DNA of 64,000 nt from the NCBI GenBank assembly GCA_019054805.1, contig JAHQIY010000005.1, forward strand, positions 1,533,501 to 1,597,500, read 5' to 3'. The stretch's first letter is position 1. The number at the start of each line of letters is the position of its first letter. The position numbers and the translations under genes were made by a program. Below the pieces are notes generated by a model. It was not told the DNA's origin. It did no database searches and saw only the letters and a program-made list of their open reading frames with translations. Of the stretch, positions 45,898 to 58,865 are shown piece by piece. Source of the stretch: Brachionus manjavacas (lineage: Eukaryota > Rotifera > Eurotatoria > Ploima > Brachionidae).

Positions 45898-46887
45898 ATG
45901 TACTACAGGCGCTTAGACACATTAATCTACATTTTAGTTGGCCTAGTTCCTGTTGGATTCATGACCACTTATGTAATAGCGTTAATGAATGGGCATGTTG
46001 AAGCGTTTCTTCCTTATATTAGGTAACTTTTTTTTTAATAATGCCAGAAAAAGTTCAAAATTTAGTACTTTTTAGTGATACAGGAACTGAACCACCGGAA
46101 AGTTGTATTTTTGCACAAATTTTGGCTCTGGGTGCATTCCTACAAATACTTATAGCGTTCATCCGATACCATCATGTCAAATTGATAATTAAATTTGTTG
46201 GAATATCAAGCCTTCCAACAATTAATATTTTAGGTTTTTGTATCGGAATAGTGTCTTCTATTGGTGTTACTATCGTTGGAAGTTTTCAAGTAAAAGAGGA
46301 TTAAATAATTTTTTTCCTGAATAAAAATTAAAAATTAAAAAGGAAACAAATGTGGTGACAATGCATTTTTTCGGTGCTGGATTAGCTTATGGAGGACTCT
46401 TTTTTTTTTCATTGATACATACTTACATTTCATACAAATTAAGTGAATTTCTAAAATCTGATCGAAAGTTTCTAATAACTCGAATAATCCTGCTAATTAT
46501 TTCTTTTACATTATCAATGATGTGTAACTTTTTTTTAATATTTTAATTTTGTTCATTTAAATTCGCTCTTAGTTTCCATTTTCAGTTCAATATCTAGAAG
46601 CAAGTTTGATGGAGAAAATCCTAGAAAGTGGCTTCCTTCTGATGGAGTAATACAAGACAAAGTTTAACTTTACTAGTTTTAATTACATAATTAAGGGCTA
46701 TTTAGAGCACATAGTGAGCACAGCTAGTGAATGGTTTTTGACTTTTTGTTTAATGGGCTTGTTGGTGAGTTTTTCATTTGATTTTAGATTAATAAAAGTG
46801 GCATATCCATCTGTTCATGACCCGAATCTTGAAAAGTTTAATTCATCTGGAATCAGGAATTCAAATTATGAAACATTCAATGAATGA
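45898..46887 (+). CDS. DRAM: DRAM family membrane protein (damage-regulated autophagy modulator)
   Basis: Five exons: 45898-46022, 46076-46289, 46343-46521, 46586-46646, 46696-46887; 256 residues (human DRAM2 266). Vertebrate DRAM proteins lie in lysosomal membranes and promote autophagy. Six membrane segments are visible; diagnostic stretches are LPYISDTGTEPPESCIFAQIL after TM1, FIRYHHVKLI, GIVSSIGVTIVGSFQETNVVTMHFFGAGLAYGG, and KWLPSDGGYLEHIVSTASEWFLTFCL. The donor of intron 3 (AT|GTGTAA) is weak but is the only one that keeps the frame. Start taken at 45898 by resemblance to the family N-terminus; 45862 is possible. It is DRAM-like; which vertebrate paralogue it equals is not decidable here. 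Confidence 0.9.
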
Positions 46888-47189
46888 AATTTTTTAAAAA
46901 AATTATTTTTTAAAAGAAATAAAATAAGATATCCAAACTTTCATTTTGATAGATTATTTTTTAAGATTAAAAAATATAAATTTGATATTATAGTTCATTT
47001 AAACTCTTTGCTTGTTAGAAAAAGTCAATTGAGTGATGTAAAAAAAGGGTTATGAAATGATTTAATACTCTTAAACATCCGAATAAATTACTTGACAATT
47101 TTTTTTTAATTTAAAAGACAAAAATATAATAATATAATTGGAACGAAATCAAATTTTTTATTTATGCTTATGATTTAGGAACATTTTTT
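46888..47189. other. DRAM 3' flank
   Basis: AT-rich with AATAAA at 46919-46924, a plausible polyadenylation signal for DRAM. No gene. Confidence 0.35.
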
Positions 47190-47520
47190 CATTTTCTTGC
47201 TTCATAAAAAGAACCTTTCTTTGGTCGAACAAAAGTTTGGTTTGTTTTTTCAAAGCGTGAAAAGAACTTATTTCCTAAAGCACGTAGAGCCATGGAAAAA
47301 ATTGAAGAGCTAAATGGAATTGAAACTGAACATATCGCTCATTCAGCTTATAGTCTAGACCTTTCTTCTTCTGATTATAATCTTTTGGCTCACCTTAAAA
47401 ATCAAGACCAAATTGAAACTAGATGTCTTGAATTTTTTAGTTCTGAAATTCCTTGATTGTACAATAGAGGAATCAAATTGCTTGTTGATAGAGTAGAATG
47501 ATATATGTTCATAAGTTAAA
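47190..47520 (+). pseudogene. mariner transposase C-terminal remnant
   Basis: The plus strand encodes ARRAMEKIEELNGIE then AHSAYSLDLSSSDYNLLAHLK (the third catalytic Asp box, normally [13 protein letters not shown]), ECLEFF-like sequence and YNRGIKLLVDRVE. Two stops in frame (47454 and 47500 region). It differs from the mariner at 22069, so it is a separate old insertion. Confidence 0.75.
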
Positions 47521-48859
47521 ATTGTATGACTCACTCTAATTTGTAAAAAATAGGAAATAAAAATTTTGTTTTCAATATTTATAGAATTGTTTATTATAAA
47601 ATTTCAGAAAGCTTTTTACATTTAAATTTAAAAAAATTAAATAACCGTTTTCTGCTCAGAATTTCAGCCTCATAAAAAAATTTTTGTGCATGCAATTAAT
47701 AAAGGCATATCTCCCGTCTAATAACTTTCTTAACTTATACCGCATGCTCCAAAGATGTGTTTAAAACCTTCACAATTAAAATATTTAAGTTAAATGCACA
47801 ACTCAAGCTTTAGATTTCTTTAGAAAAAAAATTATTTTGGCTGCAATTTCGAACAAGAGAATAAGGTAATTTTTTTTTTTTGTTCTTTTTACCCAGTCAA
47901 AGCAAATTTAAAGAGATAATAGAGAAATTTGTAGAGTTTTTTTAAAGGTTATTGTAAATTTTTTTCAAAAAAGTCTTCAAATTTTTTTTTTCAATTAAGA
48001 TCATTAAACCTTAAATTTGTTTATAAACGAAACAATTAATGCCCATTGAAATGGTTAAGTGCCTCAAATGAATTGAATTTTCAAGGATTAAGACAGTAAA
48101 AATGAAAATTATGATTGCCAAAGCAACTATAGAGCTAATTTTTTAGTTTTAAATATAAATCATTTATTTTTAATTTAAAGAAAATGCATAATAAACAATT
48201 TAAAAATTAATATTAAAAGCTTGATTCTAATAATCGATTTTTAAATTTTTAAATTTTTATTCTCATTGAAGGTATGCATAGGCTTGAAGTACTACCTGTT
48301 CTTTCGAAGTTTTTGTTGGCATTAGATGTCAATATCAGAAAAATAATAAATAAAGTATGATAAATTGAAAGCAAATGATATTTTCGTTTTGAAAATTTTT
48401 GAAAATTTACCACTTCTTAGAAATATCTCAACATTTTCTCAAATAAGTTATTCACTAAAGATTTTTTAAATAATCGTTAAAGAAACTGCAAACGTTAAAA
48501 TCTCTGTAAAAATTTGACTGGGTATATAAATTTAAATTTGTTCAATTCAATTTCTTATTTAATCATTAAATTTTATTAAAGATTTTTGAAAAGTAAACAT
48601 GCTCAATTTTTTCTGAACGGTCAAAATTTTTTAAATATTTTAATCAATTTTAAATCAAAACTTTTTTCTTATTATTAAAAAATAAAAAAAAAAAAAATTT
48701 AAAGTTTATTTTTGGTAACACAAAATTTTTTAAAGAACAGTTTTTAATTTTCTATTTTTTGAAGATAAAAATTTAAAAATGGCTTAGTTCAATATGCTTT
48801 TTACCCATAGTTAAATTGGTTTTATTTGAGACAATATCTTACAAAATAATTTAAATAAA
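47521..48859. other. intergenic upstream of the protease
   Basis: AT-rich; nothing that I can support. Confidence 0.3.
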
Positions 48860-49997
48860 ATGCTTGTTTATGTTCTTTTGGTTACACTGCTTGGTAATTA
48901 ATTTCTAATAGATCTATAAACAAGAATTTTACATGATTAAATTTTAAAGCTACTAGAGGAAATGCTCAAACATCTAGTAAAAATTTTAATTTTGGCTAAA
49001 AATTATCAAAATTTTTAATTTTTTCCCGAAGAATTTTGCGGCATTCGATTTGAAAATCGCATTGTTGGTGGTTCAGAATCAGCTTCAAACTCTTGGCCGT
49101 GGACAGTAAAACAAAAACAAATATAAGATAAAATATTAAAAATCTTCAAGGTATCATTAAACTACAATTTCAAGCATATTTGTGGAGGAACCCTAATAAA
49201 CGACCAATGGGTCTTAACAGCTGCCCATTGTTTTCCGTAATTTAAAATAATAGAATAATTTGGAGTATAATAACTTTTTATAAAGAAATTTGGCAGCATC
49301 TGCATATAGAATTATTTTAGGAACTAATGATATTTCAAATTGGGGTTTGAATGGAACAAGATCGTCAGTTTCTAAAATAATTCTACACGAATCGTACACT
49401 GCATCTAAATCATTTGATATTGCTTTGATTAAACTAAAAGTTAAATTTTAGATATGTCTTATGCGCTAAATGATCGAATATTTTTATTGTAGAATCCAAT
49501 TTTGTTTACAAAAAAGATCTTTCCAGCATGCATTCCTAATATTCATGACAATTTTGAAGGGAAACGTTGCTTTTTTGCCGGTTGGGGCCAGACATACTCA
49601 GGTTTTTGTTTTATATTTTATTTAATTAAGATTTTTTATATTTTTTAAAGGTAGTTCGGTCCAGGAAGTTCTTAGAGAATTAACTCAGGTTGTTCTGAGT
49701 GAATCAGAATGTTCGGTTCATGTAAAAAAAGACATAGAACAAAAATATTGCACTGGATATCCTGGATCACCTGAAGATACATGTGAAGTTGAAAAGAAAA
49801 TTTAAATAAAATTTCAAATTAACGAAAAATTCAATTAGGGCGATTCAGGCGCAGGAATGCTTTGTGAAAAAGAAGATGGAAAATGGTATGTAGCTGGAAT
49901 AGTGAGCTATGGTTTGGGATCTTGTGATGATATTGGCGTTAATGCCAGAGTAGATTTTTTTTCTAAATGGATTGAAAGGACTATTGATAATAATTAA
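48860..49997 (+). CDS. trypsin-like serine protease (S1 family), secreted
   Basis: Seven exons: 48860-48893, 49032-49105, 49151-49236, 49286-49439, 49493-49601, 49651-49787, 49839-49997; 250 residues. The first exon encodes a short hydrophobic signal peptide ([11 protein letters not shown]). A brief propeptide ends in ENR before IVGG, so cleavage after Arg21 would activate it. The triad is present: His62 (LTAAHCF), Asp109 (SFDIALIKL), Ser201 (GDSGAG). The residue six before the Ser is Asp195, the S1-pocket position, predicting cleavage after Arg or Lys. Cysteines for the usual disulfides are seen. A digestive or extracellular role is likely. No extra domains. Confidence 0.93.
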
Positions 49998-50189
49998 AAA
50001 ATCAGAATAAAATTTTATGATTTTCTATCACTTTTATTTGCCTAATTCAATATTTTAAATGTTAAGTTTAAAATTCGTACCGGAAGGACATTTTAATTTA
50101 GATATTTCGAGTTCTGTGGAAAATGTGAACATAATTTCTAGTCACATATTTAGTGACCAAAATTATTAGTTTAAAAAAAAATACCCACT
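49998..50189. other. protease 3' flank
   Basis: Short AT-rich spacer with AATAAA at about 50007. No gene. Confidence 0.3.
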
Positions 50190-51560
50190 TTAGATGGAAT
50201 TACACTTTAGAGAAGTTCTAAATAGACCAGAATCTAAAGCGTCCTTAAAACCTGGACCAGCAAGCACTGACCTCGATATTGACACCGAAGTGCCAAGTGT
50301 GAAAGAAATAGAAATGCGATAAAGGCTCTGAAGAACAGAAAAGCCCCAGGTATTGATGGAGTCACAGCAAAAATGTTGAAAGCTGACGGTAGGATCACAA
50401 TAGGGATATTGCAAGACCTCTTCAGCAATATATGGCGGCATGAAATCATGCCAGAGGACTGGTCAAAAGGCCTAATAGTCAATTGATTTGTGACGATTGG
50501 CAAGGAATAACACTGCTACCAATAGCGAGCAAGGAACATCATAGAACAAAGCCTGGAATGCAATAGCCCGCTGTATCTAAACTTCATTGACTTCAAGAAA
50601 GCCTTTGATAGCATACACAGAGAAACCTTGTGGGACATATTAAGGGACATATCTTATGGCCTGCCACAGAAGATAGTTAACTTGATTAAACTCTTCTACG
50701 AGAAATTCGAGCGTGATTCTGGAAAAAGGACAATATGAGAGCTTCATTATGTGTACAGGAGTCAGACAAGGGTGCGTTCTCTCTCCGACTCTATTCCTAA
50801 TATTGATTGACTATGTCATGAAGAAAACAATTGCCAGTGCGAGGGGTATACAATGGGAATTAACAGCAAAGCTTGAAGACTTAGACTTTGCGGACGATCT
50901 GGTGCTAATATCTAATACAGAAGCACATATTAAGACACAAGAGTTGGCGAACAACGCTAAACCAACCGGGCTCGAAATAAATGTGGCCAAAACGAAAGTA
51001 ATGTGCATAAACACCAAATTGGATACACCGATCACCATCGATGAAACACAAATCGAGTGTGAAGTGAATTCACAAACTTAGGAAGCACTATCAGTACAGC
51101 GCTGGGAACACACAGAGACATTCAGAATAGACTTGCCAAAGCAAAGAGTACTTTTGCTAAACTCCGACCAGAAAGGAAATCAAACAGCTATAGCAAGGAA
51201 ACAAAACTTAAACTATACAACAGTGTAGTAAAAGCAACACTAATGTACGGAAGTGAATGTTGGGAGATGTGTGAATTTGACAGAAAAAGTCTTAACACCT
51301 TCCACATTGGAAGCCTGCGGAGGATTCTCGGAAAACACTGGCCTAAGACATTGTGGAATGCTGACCTATAAAAAAGGACAAATTCAGCGCCATAAAGACT
51401 ACAATGGCTAGGACATGTACTTAGAATGAAAGAAACACGGATACCAAAAAGAGTCCTTCAATAGACACCTAAAGGGCGACGTAAGGTAGGATGACCAGCA
51501 GTAGCATGGAGGTCAAAAATCACGAAAGAGCTCATCGAAATGGGAATGACATTTTTTTCT
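50190..51560 (+). pseudogene. RTE-like LINE ORF2 remnant
   Basis: Frames switch repeatedly but cover a large part of ORF2: EVLNRPESKASLKP, ALKNRKAPGIDGVTAKMLK, FIDFKKAFDSIHRETLW, then 50713-51081 with CTGVRQGCVLSPTLFLILIDYVM and LDFADDLVLIS (active-site box), then LAKAKSTFAKLR, YGSECWEMCEFDRKSLNTF, RRILGKHWPKT and finally WLGHVLRMKETRIPKR and PKGRRKVG. This order is typical of RTE-like or related elements without an RNase H domain. At least five frame breaks and several stops. Another copy of its tail lies at 30600-30745. Confidence 0.9.
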
Positions 51561-51973
51561 GATTAATTGACCACATTTTACTAAGAACTCGATATTTCAA
51601 TTGAACTAAATCATCAATAAAAAGTTTTTTCTTAAATTTCTTATGCATTTTTAAATTTTATAATATCGACATAGAGTTTTTGGTCAATAATACTTTAAGA
51701 TGTTACAATGCTTTTTTGTTGAGTAAATTTTGTGATAAAAGATCAATAGGTTGACAATTTTCAAGAAAAAAATAAAAAGTTTTATAAATAAATTATATTA
51801 TTAAACCGGAATATAATTTGTTCAAATAAACAACAGCTAAGTTATAATTAAATAATCAACATTTAAAGCCTTAAAAGCACTTTGACAAATTTACAAAATA
51901 AGCACAAAAATACACAAACGATTTACTTTTTTAACAAAATCAAAACAATTTTTTTAAGCTCATAATTGACTTT
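51561..51973. other. Piwi 3' flank
   Basis: AT-rich spacer; reverse-strand AATAAA-type words are frequent and none can be singled out. Confidence 0.3.
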
Positions 51974-54900
51974 TTACAAATAAAATAATTTATCACACAG
52001 TAAATTATGATGCTCTTTGTGTAATGACTGTCCAACAAGGTAGGCTAATTTATGAGCATACTGACACGTTGCTGGTACTCGGATAGTTCCCGGCCAATTA
52101 TAATACATATGACACATTTTATAAGTCATCTTTTGATACAATTCTGGTGCAAGATTTAATTTGTCGTAAACAACATTGAAATGAGTCGGATTTACGGTTC
52201 CCTGTGTGACACATTGTGGAATTAGATAGAAATCAAACCATTCCTGTCTGGTAACAACAGTATCAATAACAGTACCACATGGCGGATTGTCCAAACCTCT
52301 TCCGGTTGATGCAAAAAATCTGGCGTTCACTCGTTTCTTGACAACAATAAACGACAGCAATGGACTTTAAAAAAATTAAAATTAAATTCATTTGAAATTT
52401 TTAAGATAGAAAATTTCACTTGTATTTTGGATCAATTAAGCTAAATGCTTTTTGAATTTGCGGAATTTCAGATTCCATAACTAACTGAAGCTGTCCATCA
52501 CTGACACCGTCTCTGTATATAACTATCCGTTTAGGAAATGTCTGATTAGCTCTGTAAAAATGTTCACAAGCCGCTTAAATAATAAAATTAAAAAAATTAA
52601 AAAAAATTTAAATTTTTTTTATTACATTTAACAGTTAAAGTAAGATTGTAAGCCAATTCCTGGTGCGTCTCTTGGATCATTGCTCGCGAAAAAAATCTAC
52701 TTTTATTTTGGTTGTAAGTAGCAACAAAAGCGCACACGCTGCGGTTCTTTTTCGAGCTGTCATGATAAGTATCGATTCCACAAATCATGGTATCCGTCAA
52801 TGGAATGTTAACAGCCCATATTTCTCCGCCAAGTTTGGCATTCATTTGAATAGCTACTTTGGTTACAATACTCTTGTGTTTGCGATCATCCTCTAAAATT
52901 TTAGTAGTCACTACTTGACTAGGCACAGGGCTTTCCAAGCAGCAAATTCGCTTCACGGCGTCGTAAATGTCTTTGCGCTTGGATGTTAGCAAAACAACAG
53001 CCATTTGTGTCGATTGATTGACATGAGATTTGAGTGCGTTGACTAAAGATTCGGCATTGTCGCGGGGAATTGAAATTTCTTGAGGAGCATCGGCGAAAAA
53101 TTCCATCGGTTTGGAGACCGATCGGAAAGTGTTCAAAAATTGTGTGGCTGTGTTTCGTTTGCTCTGCGGAAATATGATGATCCAATTTTTTAGCTTAATT
53201 GTTTTTAATAGAGGACACCCTTTCAAGTCATTGGTCCAGTCTGCACGTTCGTTCAATTTTTTAAGTATTTCCTAATGTAAAAATAATTAATATTTTTTTA
53301 AATAAAATTTTTATAATATTCATTTTACTCTGCCAAATAAAAGTGTTTCGAATTGAAGTATTCTTCCATTTATCTCGACTGGTTTTGATTCGAAATCCAT
53401 TTGCCATCGTTCCAACTCTCCTTTTACTTTTTCATCTACCCTGAATCGCTGCACAAATTCGGAGAGGCGTTTGCATCGATCATTTGGTCCGACTTTGGAA
53501 AAGGTCTCCACAGCTTTTTTAAAATTAAAGTCCATTCGCATTTTGTCATCGACTCCTGTTAGTATGCAAAGTTCGGGTACTAGCAAAATAGGCCTAGTTA
53601 CACCTCTACGTTTATCTTTTGCACTGGGCAGAATGCTCAGCAGTGGTTGTGCCGGGTCTTTAATTTCCAGTTGATAATTCTTAATAAAAATTTTACTATT
53701 TTTTTCAATAAAAAACAAATGGATTCAAATTTAAAAGCTAATCTTTGAATTTAATTATTAGAATAGTGAAGTTTAGAGGAATGGAAAGATTTTCAGTATG
53801 AAAATAAATTTACTATGAGGTGTTAGAAGACTCAAGAAGTATTTTAAGCTTGTCAAAAATTCTATACTGTTTTTCACTAATTTTTTCCTTGGATTCAGCT
53901 ATTTTACAACTATTTGTGTGGTATGGCATAACTAGATTTTGAAAAGCAAATCACTTCCAAGCGAAGGTCCAGCGGGTGGCATTCGATGTCATCAACATAA
54001 GATGAGTAAACAGCTTATCAGGACAAAACAACGAGACAACTTTCTGACAAATAGAGTAGTGAACAGTTGGACTGCCTGCCGAATTAATCAACACACAATC
54101 GAAGAATAGCTTTAAAAACCAGATGGATAATTTTTAAAAATTAAAAACGATTACTTTACTTTGGTATCTTTCTATTATTTTTTTTATTTATTTATTTCAT
54201 TAGACGCCTTAAAGGTGATGTAAAGTAAAAAAATAAAAGAAAAAAAGAAAAAAATTAAGCAGTTTAATTCTATTTTATTTATTAAGTTTTTATTCTATAA
54301 CTTCAAGATAACTTTAATATAACTTTATAACTTAACGGTATGTAAAACCAGACACCTACCATAAGGAGGCTACGTCTAGCCTTGCTCCGCAGGTCTCCTT
54401 ATGTAGCTTAATTTTTTATTTTTATTATTTGAATTAATCGCTTCATATTCAAAATAATATAGAATTGTAAAATAAATAAATAAAAGAAACCATTGTAAAT
54501 TAAAAGAAGCTTTTTAGACTTTTTTACCGAAAAAATTGAACTTTCAAGTGTTAAAAAAATTTAAGTTTTTAGAATTTAAAATAAAATAGTTACATCAAAA
54601 TTCAGAATATTACACGTATTTTTAATTCAATATTTAATAATTAAATACAAAGAAAATACATAGTTTATGAATTTAGATATAAAAAATTTGTTTTCAACTT
54701 AATCGGCATAAGTTGTCAATTTTTCATGGGAAATCTAGAGATATTTTAAAGAAATTTTTTTTTTTTTAAATTATTTAAAAAATTTTGAAGAAAATTTCTT
54801 TATTTTTCTTCGAAATTAAATTTCGATAAGTAAATAAAAGAGTTTTCTATATTATAAATAGAAATTAGCTTCGTATTTACTTCAAGAAAATTTTATAATA

Positions 54901-57465
54901 ATTGTTTTGTTTTAATTCGGAAAAAAGTAAATTTTTGTTTAATTTAATTTTTCATTTAAGACCTATTGTGGTGATGTAATTTAAGATATAAATAAAAAAT
55001 AAATTTTATATTGGACTTAAGCGTTAGAAATTATCATATGTTAATATTTTTTTTATTTGTGACGAGCAAAGGCTACTTGAGAAAAAAATATCTAAAAGTC
55101 ACAACAAAAGTTAAAATACAAAAGGACAATTATGTAATAAATCATCAATAATTAATTTTTTTTTTAATTTTCTTATGATCAAAAATTATATAAATTATGA
55201 TCACTTTTTGTTTAATTAAATTGTGATATCTAATAATCGTAATAATTAAATTTAATTGCATATATAAAAATAATCATTAATTAGGTTTTAAAAAATCATT
55301 ATTTTTATCCGATCACATATTAGACATATTCTATACCAAAATTACTTTAAATTTTAAAGTACTTTCAAAAAAAAATATTATTATTCTGCATTTTGCTCCT
55401 GTTCCGTTGATCTTAACCTTAACTTCATTTCTCCTTAAGTTTTGATAATTTAAAATGGTAGAAGCTTTTTAATAAAATATTATTTTTAAATTTTTGATGT
55501 CCTTAATGTTTTATTGCTTAAAAAACCTTAAAAACAAGTAACCTAACCCTTTTTTTTGTTGACACAAAATCTTAAATATTTCTAAAATATTAGTTTGATA
55601 GTTAAAAAAATCGCTTTAAAAAAGTAGAATTTCATTTTTTCATACTAACGGATTTTGAAAAAATCCCAAAAATCTCTTATATTCGGATGACAAATTTAAA
55701 TACGATTTTATTACAAGACAATAAAGAGTAAAATTGATTATAAAAAGATATAATCGGGCGAGACACAAAGTAGACTTTGTTAGAGGTCAAAAAAAGAATT
55801 TAAAAATCTATTTTTTTCAAGATCATGAGATTAAAATCCCTAAAGAAAATTATCTAAGATTAATTTATTTGAATTTAAATTGGTGGTTAATGATAGATGA
55901 AATTAAATTAAAGTTATTATAAATTAAATTTAGGTTTTATTCTTTTAGGAACAACTTCTCGTTTAAATAATCCTGCAAATTTTTTTAAATTTTACTTCTT
56001 TATGTTTAAAAGAATTATAAATAAAAATATTTTTTTAGCTGAAAAACTTTTTAATTATTAGATAAGGCTTGCATTCGAATTAATTTTCGATAAAATTTTT
56101 CTTTGCTTTAACCTATCGCTTAAACAACTTTTCCAAAACGAGATCCAAATGAATGGTCCAACTCATTTATCCAAAGTTTAAGAAAGCATCAAGAAAAATT
56201 TCCTCTGAATACATGCCAACCCTAACACTTGATAATATTCTGAAAAAGATAGAATTTTTTTTCTTTTTTTGAGACACTGGTACAAAAATATTTAAATTAA
56301 ATTTTTTTACCTTTTTATAATAATCTATAAATGTTGTTGTTCCATATAAGGTTTCAAATTTATCCGATGGTTTTGTGTCCCAGTCGATATCGTTAATTCT
56401 ATAAGTCTTGTCATTGTATTTGGTCATGACAATACGTCCAATTAATTCATTCGAACATAGCTCTCGGAATTCGTTGTCATTACGAGTTCTTTCATACAAA
56501 TCCATCATTACCTTGAACACTGATGTCTTATGCAGCAATTTGTGTATCATTTCAGCATTAAGCAACAAGTGATGTTCATACAAAGCAATCGAGGTGGCAA
56601 ATCCATTTATCAATTCCAGATTGTAGCGCTCAATTGTTATCTTATTTCTCAAATCATAATAATTTCGGTCGATTTCTTTCATACCATACAATTTAAGACA
56701 CCTTCTGAATACCAAGTTGAACAAATGAACAAAATTTGGAGACTCGGGCACAATTTCAGCAATCCTCTTTATTTTTATTGTGATAATAGCTCCGTCACTT
56801 TCTCTCTTGCTGGCCACTTCGGTGGTTTCATTGTGCAACTTTGTGAGTGAGTAGAGAGTGCTGCCATCGAATGCTTTGTTCATGGGAAAAAGGTGGTCAT
56901 GGTTGCGCATCAGGCCAACTCTGAGTTTACGCGAGTCGATCTGTGGCGAAAAATCCACATGATACTGGTACAAAACCCAGTCTGGAGAATTAATAATCTT
57001 GAAATAGTTGCACATCAATTTGACTGGTTGGCCACCAGTTCCCACAGTATTGACTCTATCTTGAGGCCTGGTGCGGTACACTTGTTCAATCCTCATTTCG
57101 CGTTTGGCTTCAGGCTCACCTTCCCGCAAAGACATGCGTTCCAATTGACCGATTGCAGTTGATGCTCCCGCTTGAGCAAAGGCGCCTCTGACCGAGGCTC
57201 GTCCTGATGTTGTCGAAGTTCTCGGCGGCGAGTGCTGCTGGGGTGGGCTCTCGCCGCTGCTTCGACTCACTGGTGAAATTTGTCCGCTCTGCATGCGCTC
57301 CTGCTCTGCTGCTATTCCTCTGCCGCGTCCTGTTTGTTCCGCTGGCGGAATCGGTGCTCGCTGAGGAGTGGTCACCTTCGGAGTTGTACCTTCTCCTGGC
57401 GCTGGTATTGGTGTTGGCTGTGGCACTGTGCTAGTGCGAGCTCGACCGCGTGATCGACCTGACAT
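51974..57465 (-). CDS. PIWI: Piwi subfamily Argonaute protein
   Basis: piRNA-guided RNA slicer that silences transposons, usually in the germline. Five exons: 56311-57465, 53329-53679, 52626-53271, 52420-52573, 51974-52364; 898 residues. The N-terminus (1-110) is Arg/Gly/Pro/Ser-rich with GRSRGRAR and GRGRG, possible sites for symmetric Arg methylation and Tudor binding. Then an N domain, PAZ about 290-400 ([33 protein letters not shown]), MID and PIWI. The slicer tetrad appears complete: D669 (GIDTYHD), E703 (MIQETHQEL), D739 ([10 protein letters not shown]), H873 ([10 protein letters not shown]). The C-terminus FYL fits the family. Intron 1 is 2631 bp and carries an antisense LINE end; the other introns are 52-57 bp. 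Confidence 0.97.
53940..54205 (+). pseudogene. LINE ORF2 C-terminal end in Piwi intron 1 (antisense to Piwi)
   Basis: Plus-strand frames encode [19 protein letters not shown] then, after one shift, [21 protein letters not shown], the standard LINE ORF2 terminus. A T-rich UTR and TAGACGCCTTAAAGGTGATG follow near 54203, similar to a second tail at about 54960 (TAAGACCTATTGTGGTGATG). Confidence 0.75.
54330..54485 (+). repeat. retroposon tail with hairpin in Piwi intron 1
   Basis: A GC-richer block with a 9-bp stem (CATAAGGAG at about 54361 with CTCCTTATG at about 54397) is followed by an AT-rich stretch ending in AAAT units at about 54472-54484. It resembles a SINE or the end of a LINE. Confidence 0.45.
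55000..56310. other. rest of Piwi intron 1
   Basis: AT-rich; the 62-codon frame at 55734-55922 is Lys/Ile/Leu-rich and I give it no weight. Confidence 0.3.
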
Positions 57466-58865
57466 TTATATAAGGATTTTTTGTGTCTTTCTAAATTTTA
57501 AAGCTTATAAAAAAATGATTTAAAAGTTTTAAATTAGATACTAGAGGAGTCATGATGAAAAAAAGCACGTTTTTCTTTTTAAACATTTATGTATTCTCTT
57601 GAACGAGCAATGAATCAATGGAACATATGCGAATACAGTGATCTTGGATATTCTATTAATAAAAAAATGATGAAATTTTCTTAGCGAGGATGCTTTCAAT
57701 TTAAGAAAAAAAGCTTGATTTTAAAATTTTATTCATTATCTAGAGACCCATTTTGTTTAGATCATAATTTTCATGGTCAATCTTAGATTAATGATGCATT
57801 TAAGAATTAAATTTAAAAATAAAAACTAATTAATAAATAAAAATTAAACAAAAATATATTTTAAAATATTGAATAAATTTTCTTGTCCAAATTCACAGTT
57901 GAAATTGTGCTAGTAGAAAAATTCAATCTACCATTGAGGCGAAAATGAATTAACTTATGACGGTCAATTGAAAATCTAGATAAAAAAAGACTTTCCATCA
58001 TCTGGACACCAAGTTATCTCAAGACAAAAGATAAACTTTGATTGACGTCTACTCTACTTAAAAAAATCTGTTTAATTCTCTTTTCAAGGCCTGATTTTTT
58101 AATAATGATCAAAATGTACTTAAATTTTTTTTTACAAAAAAAAGACTTAAAAATAACTAAATTTTCTTAGAAAAATAAACAGTTTCTTGGTTATATAACA
58201 GTTAAGACAGCTTTTATTCACCTTCAGTATTTATTTTAGATCGTTCATCGAGCACGAGTTTGCTAAATTTCTTTCTTTCTCTCATTCAAAAAGTCTTCTT
58301 CTTAAGGCCACCATTTCAACAAAGCTTATTTAATGCGTAATCGCACCGATTAAAAAAACAATCACCTGATGAAATATTTGTTTTATTTGGTTCAATCGTA
58401 GCAATTGCAGCTTGTTTACCAAAATGGAATTCTACTTCAAAAATTTTTAATTAATTTACAAAGCATTAATTGATAATTTAATTTTAATTTTAATTTTGTT
58501 GTATTATCATATCAGGAATTATTTTTTTTTTCAAATAAATTTTTACCACTAGATATAGATATTATTTTAGAATTACAACCAAATAAAAAAAAACAAAAAG
58601 CATCTGAATTTTGATTTTGAAGAGAACAGATTTAAAATTTCTCATCTACTTTTAATTTTACATAATTTTATGTTTTTTGGTTGATTTGTCGAAAATTACA
58701 AGTCGTAAAATTCGCCAAAATACACGCTAACACATAAACAAAATAAAATAAAAGCTTTCAGGCTAAAATTAGTTTAAATAGATAAAAAAAAAATTTCAAA
58801 AAAAGTCATTTAAAATTTTTGCCAACAAAAAAAGGATTTTTATTCCAATACGGACACCAGCCAGA
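57466..58865. other. shared upstream region of Piwi (-) and the RhoGEF (+)
   Basis: The two genes are divergent and 1.4 kb apart. No repeats or named motifs were seen. Promoters of both must lie here unless there are non-coding first exons elsewhere. Confidence 0.35.

Noticed and set aside
55734-55922. 62-codon frame in Piwi intron 1
   Set aside because: Low-complexity Lys/Ile/Leu content, inside an intron.
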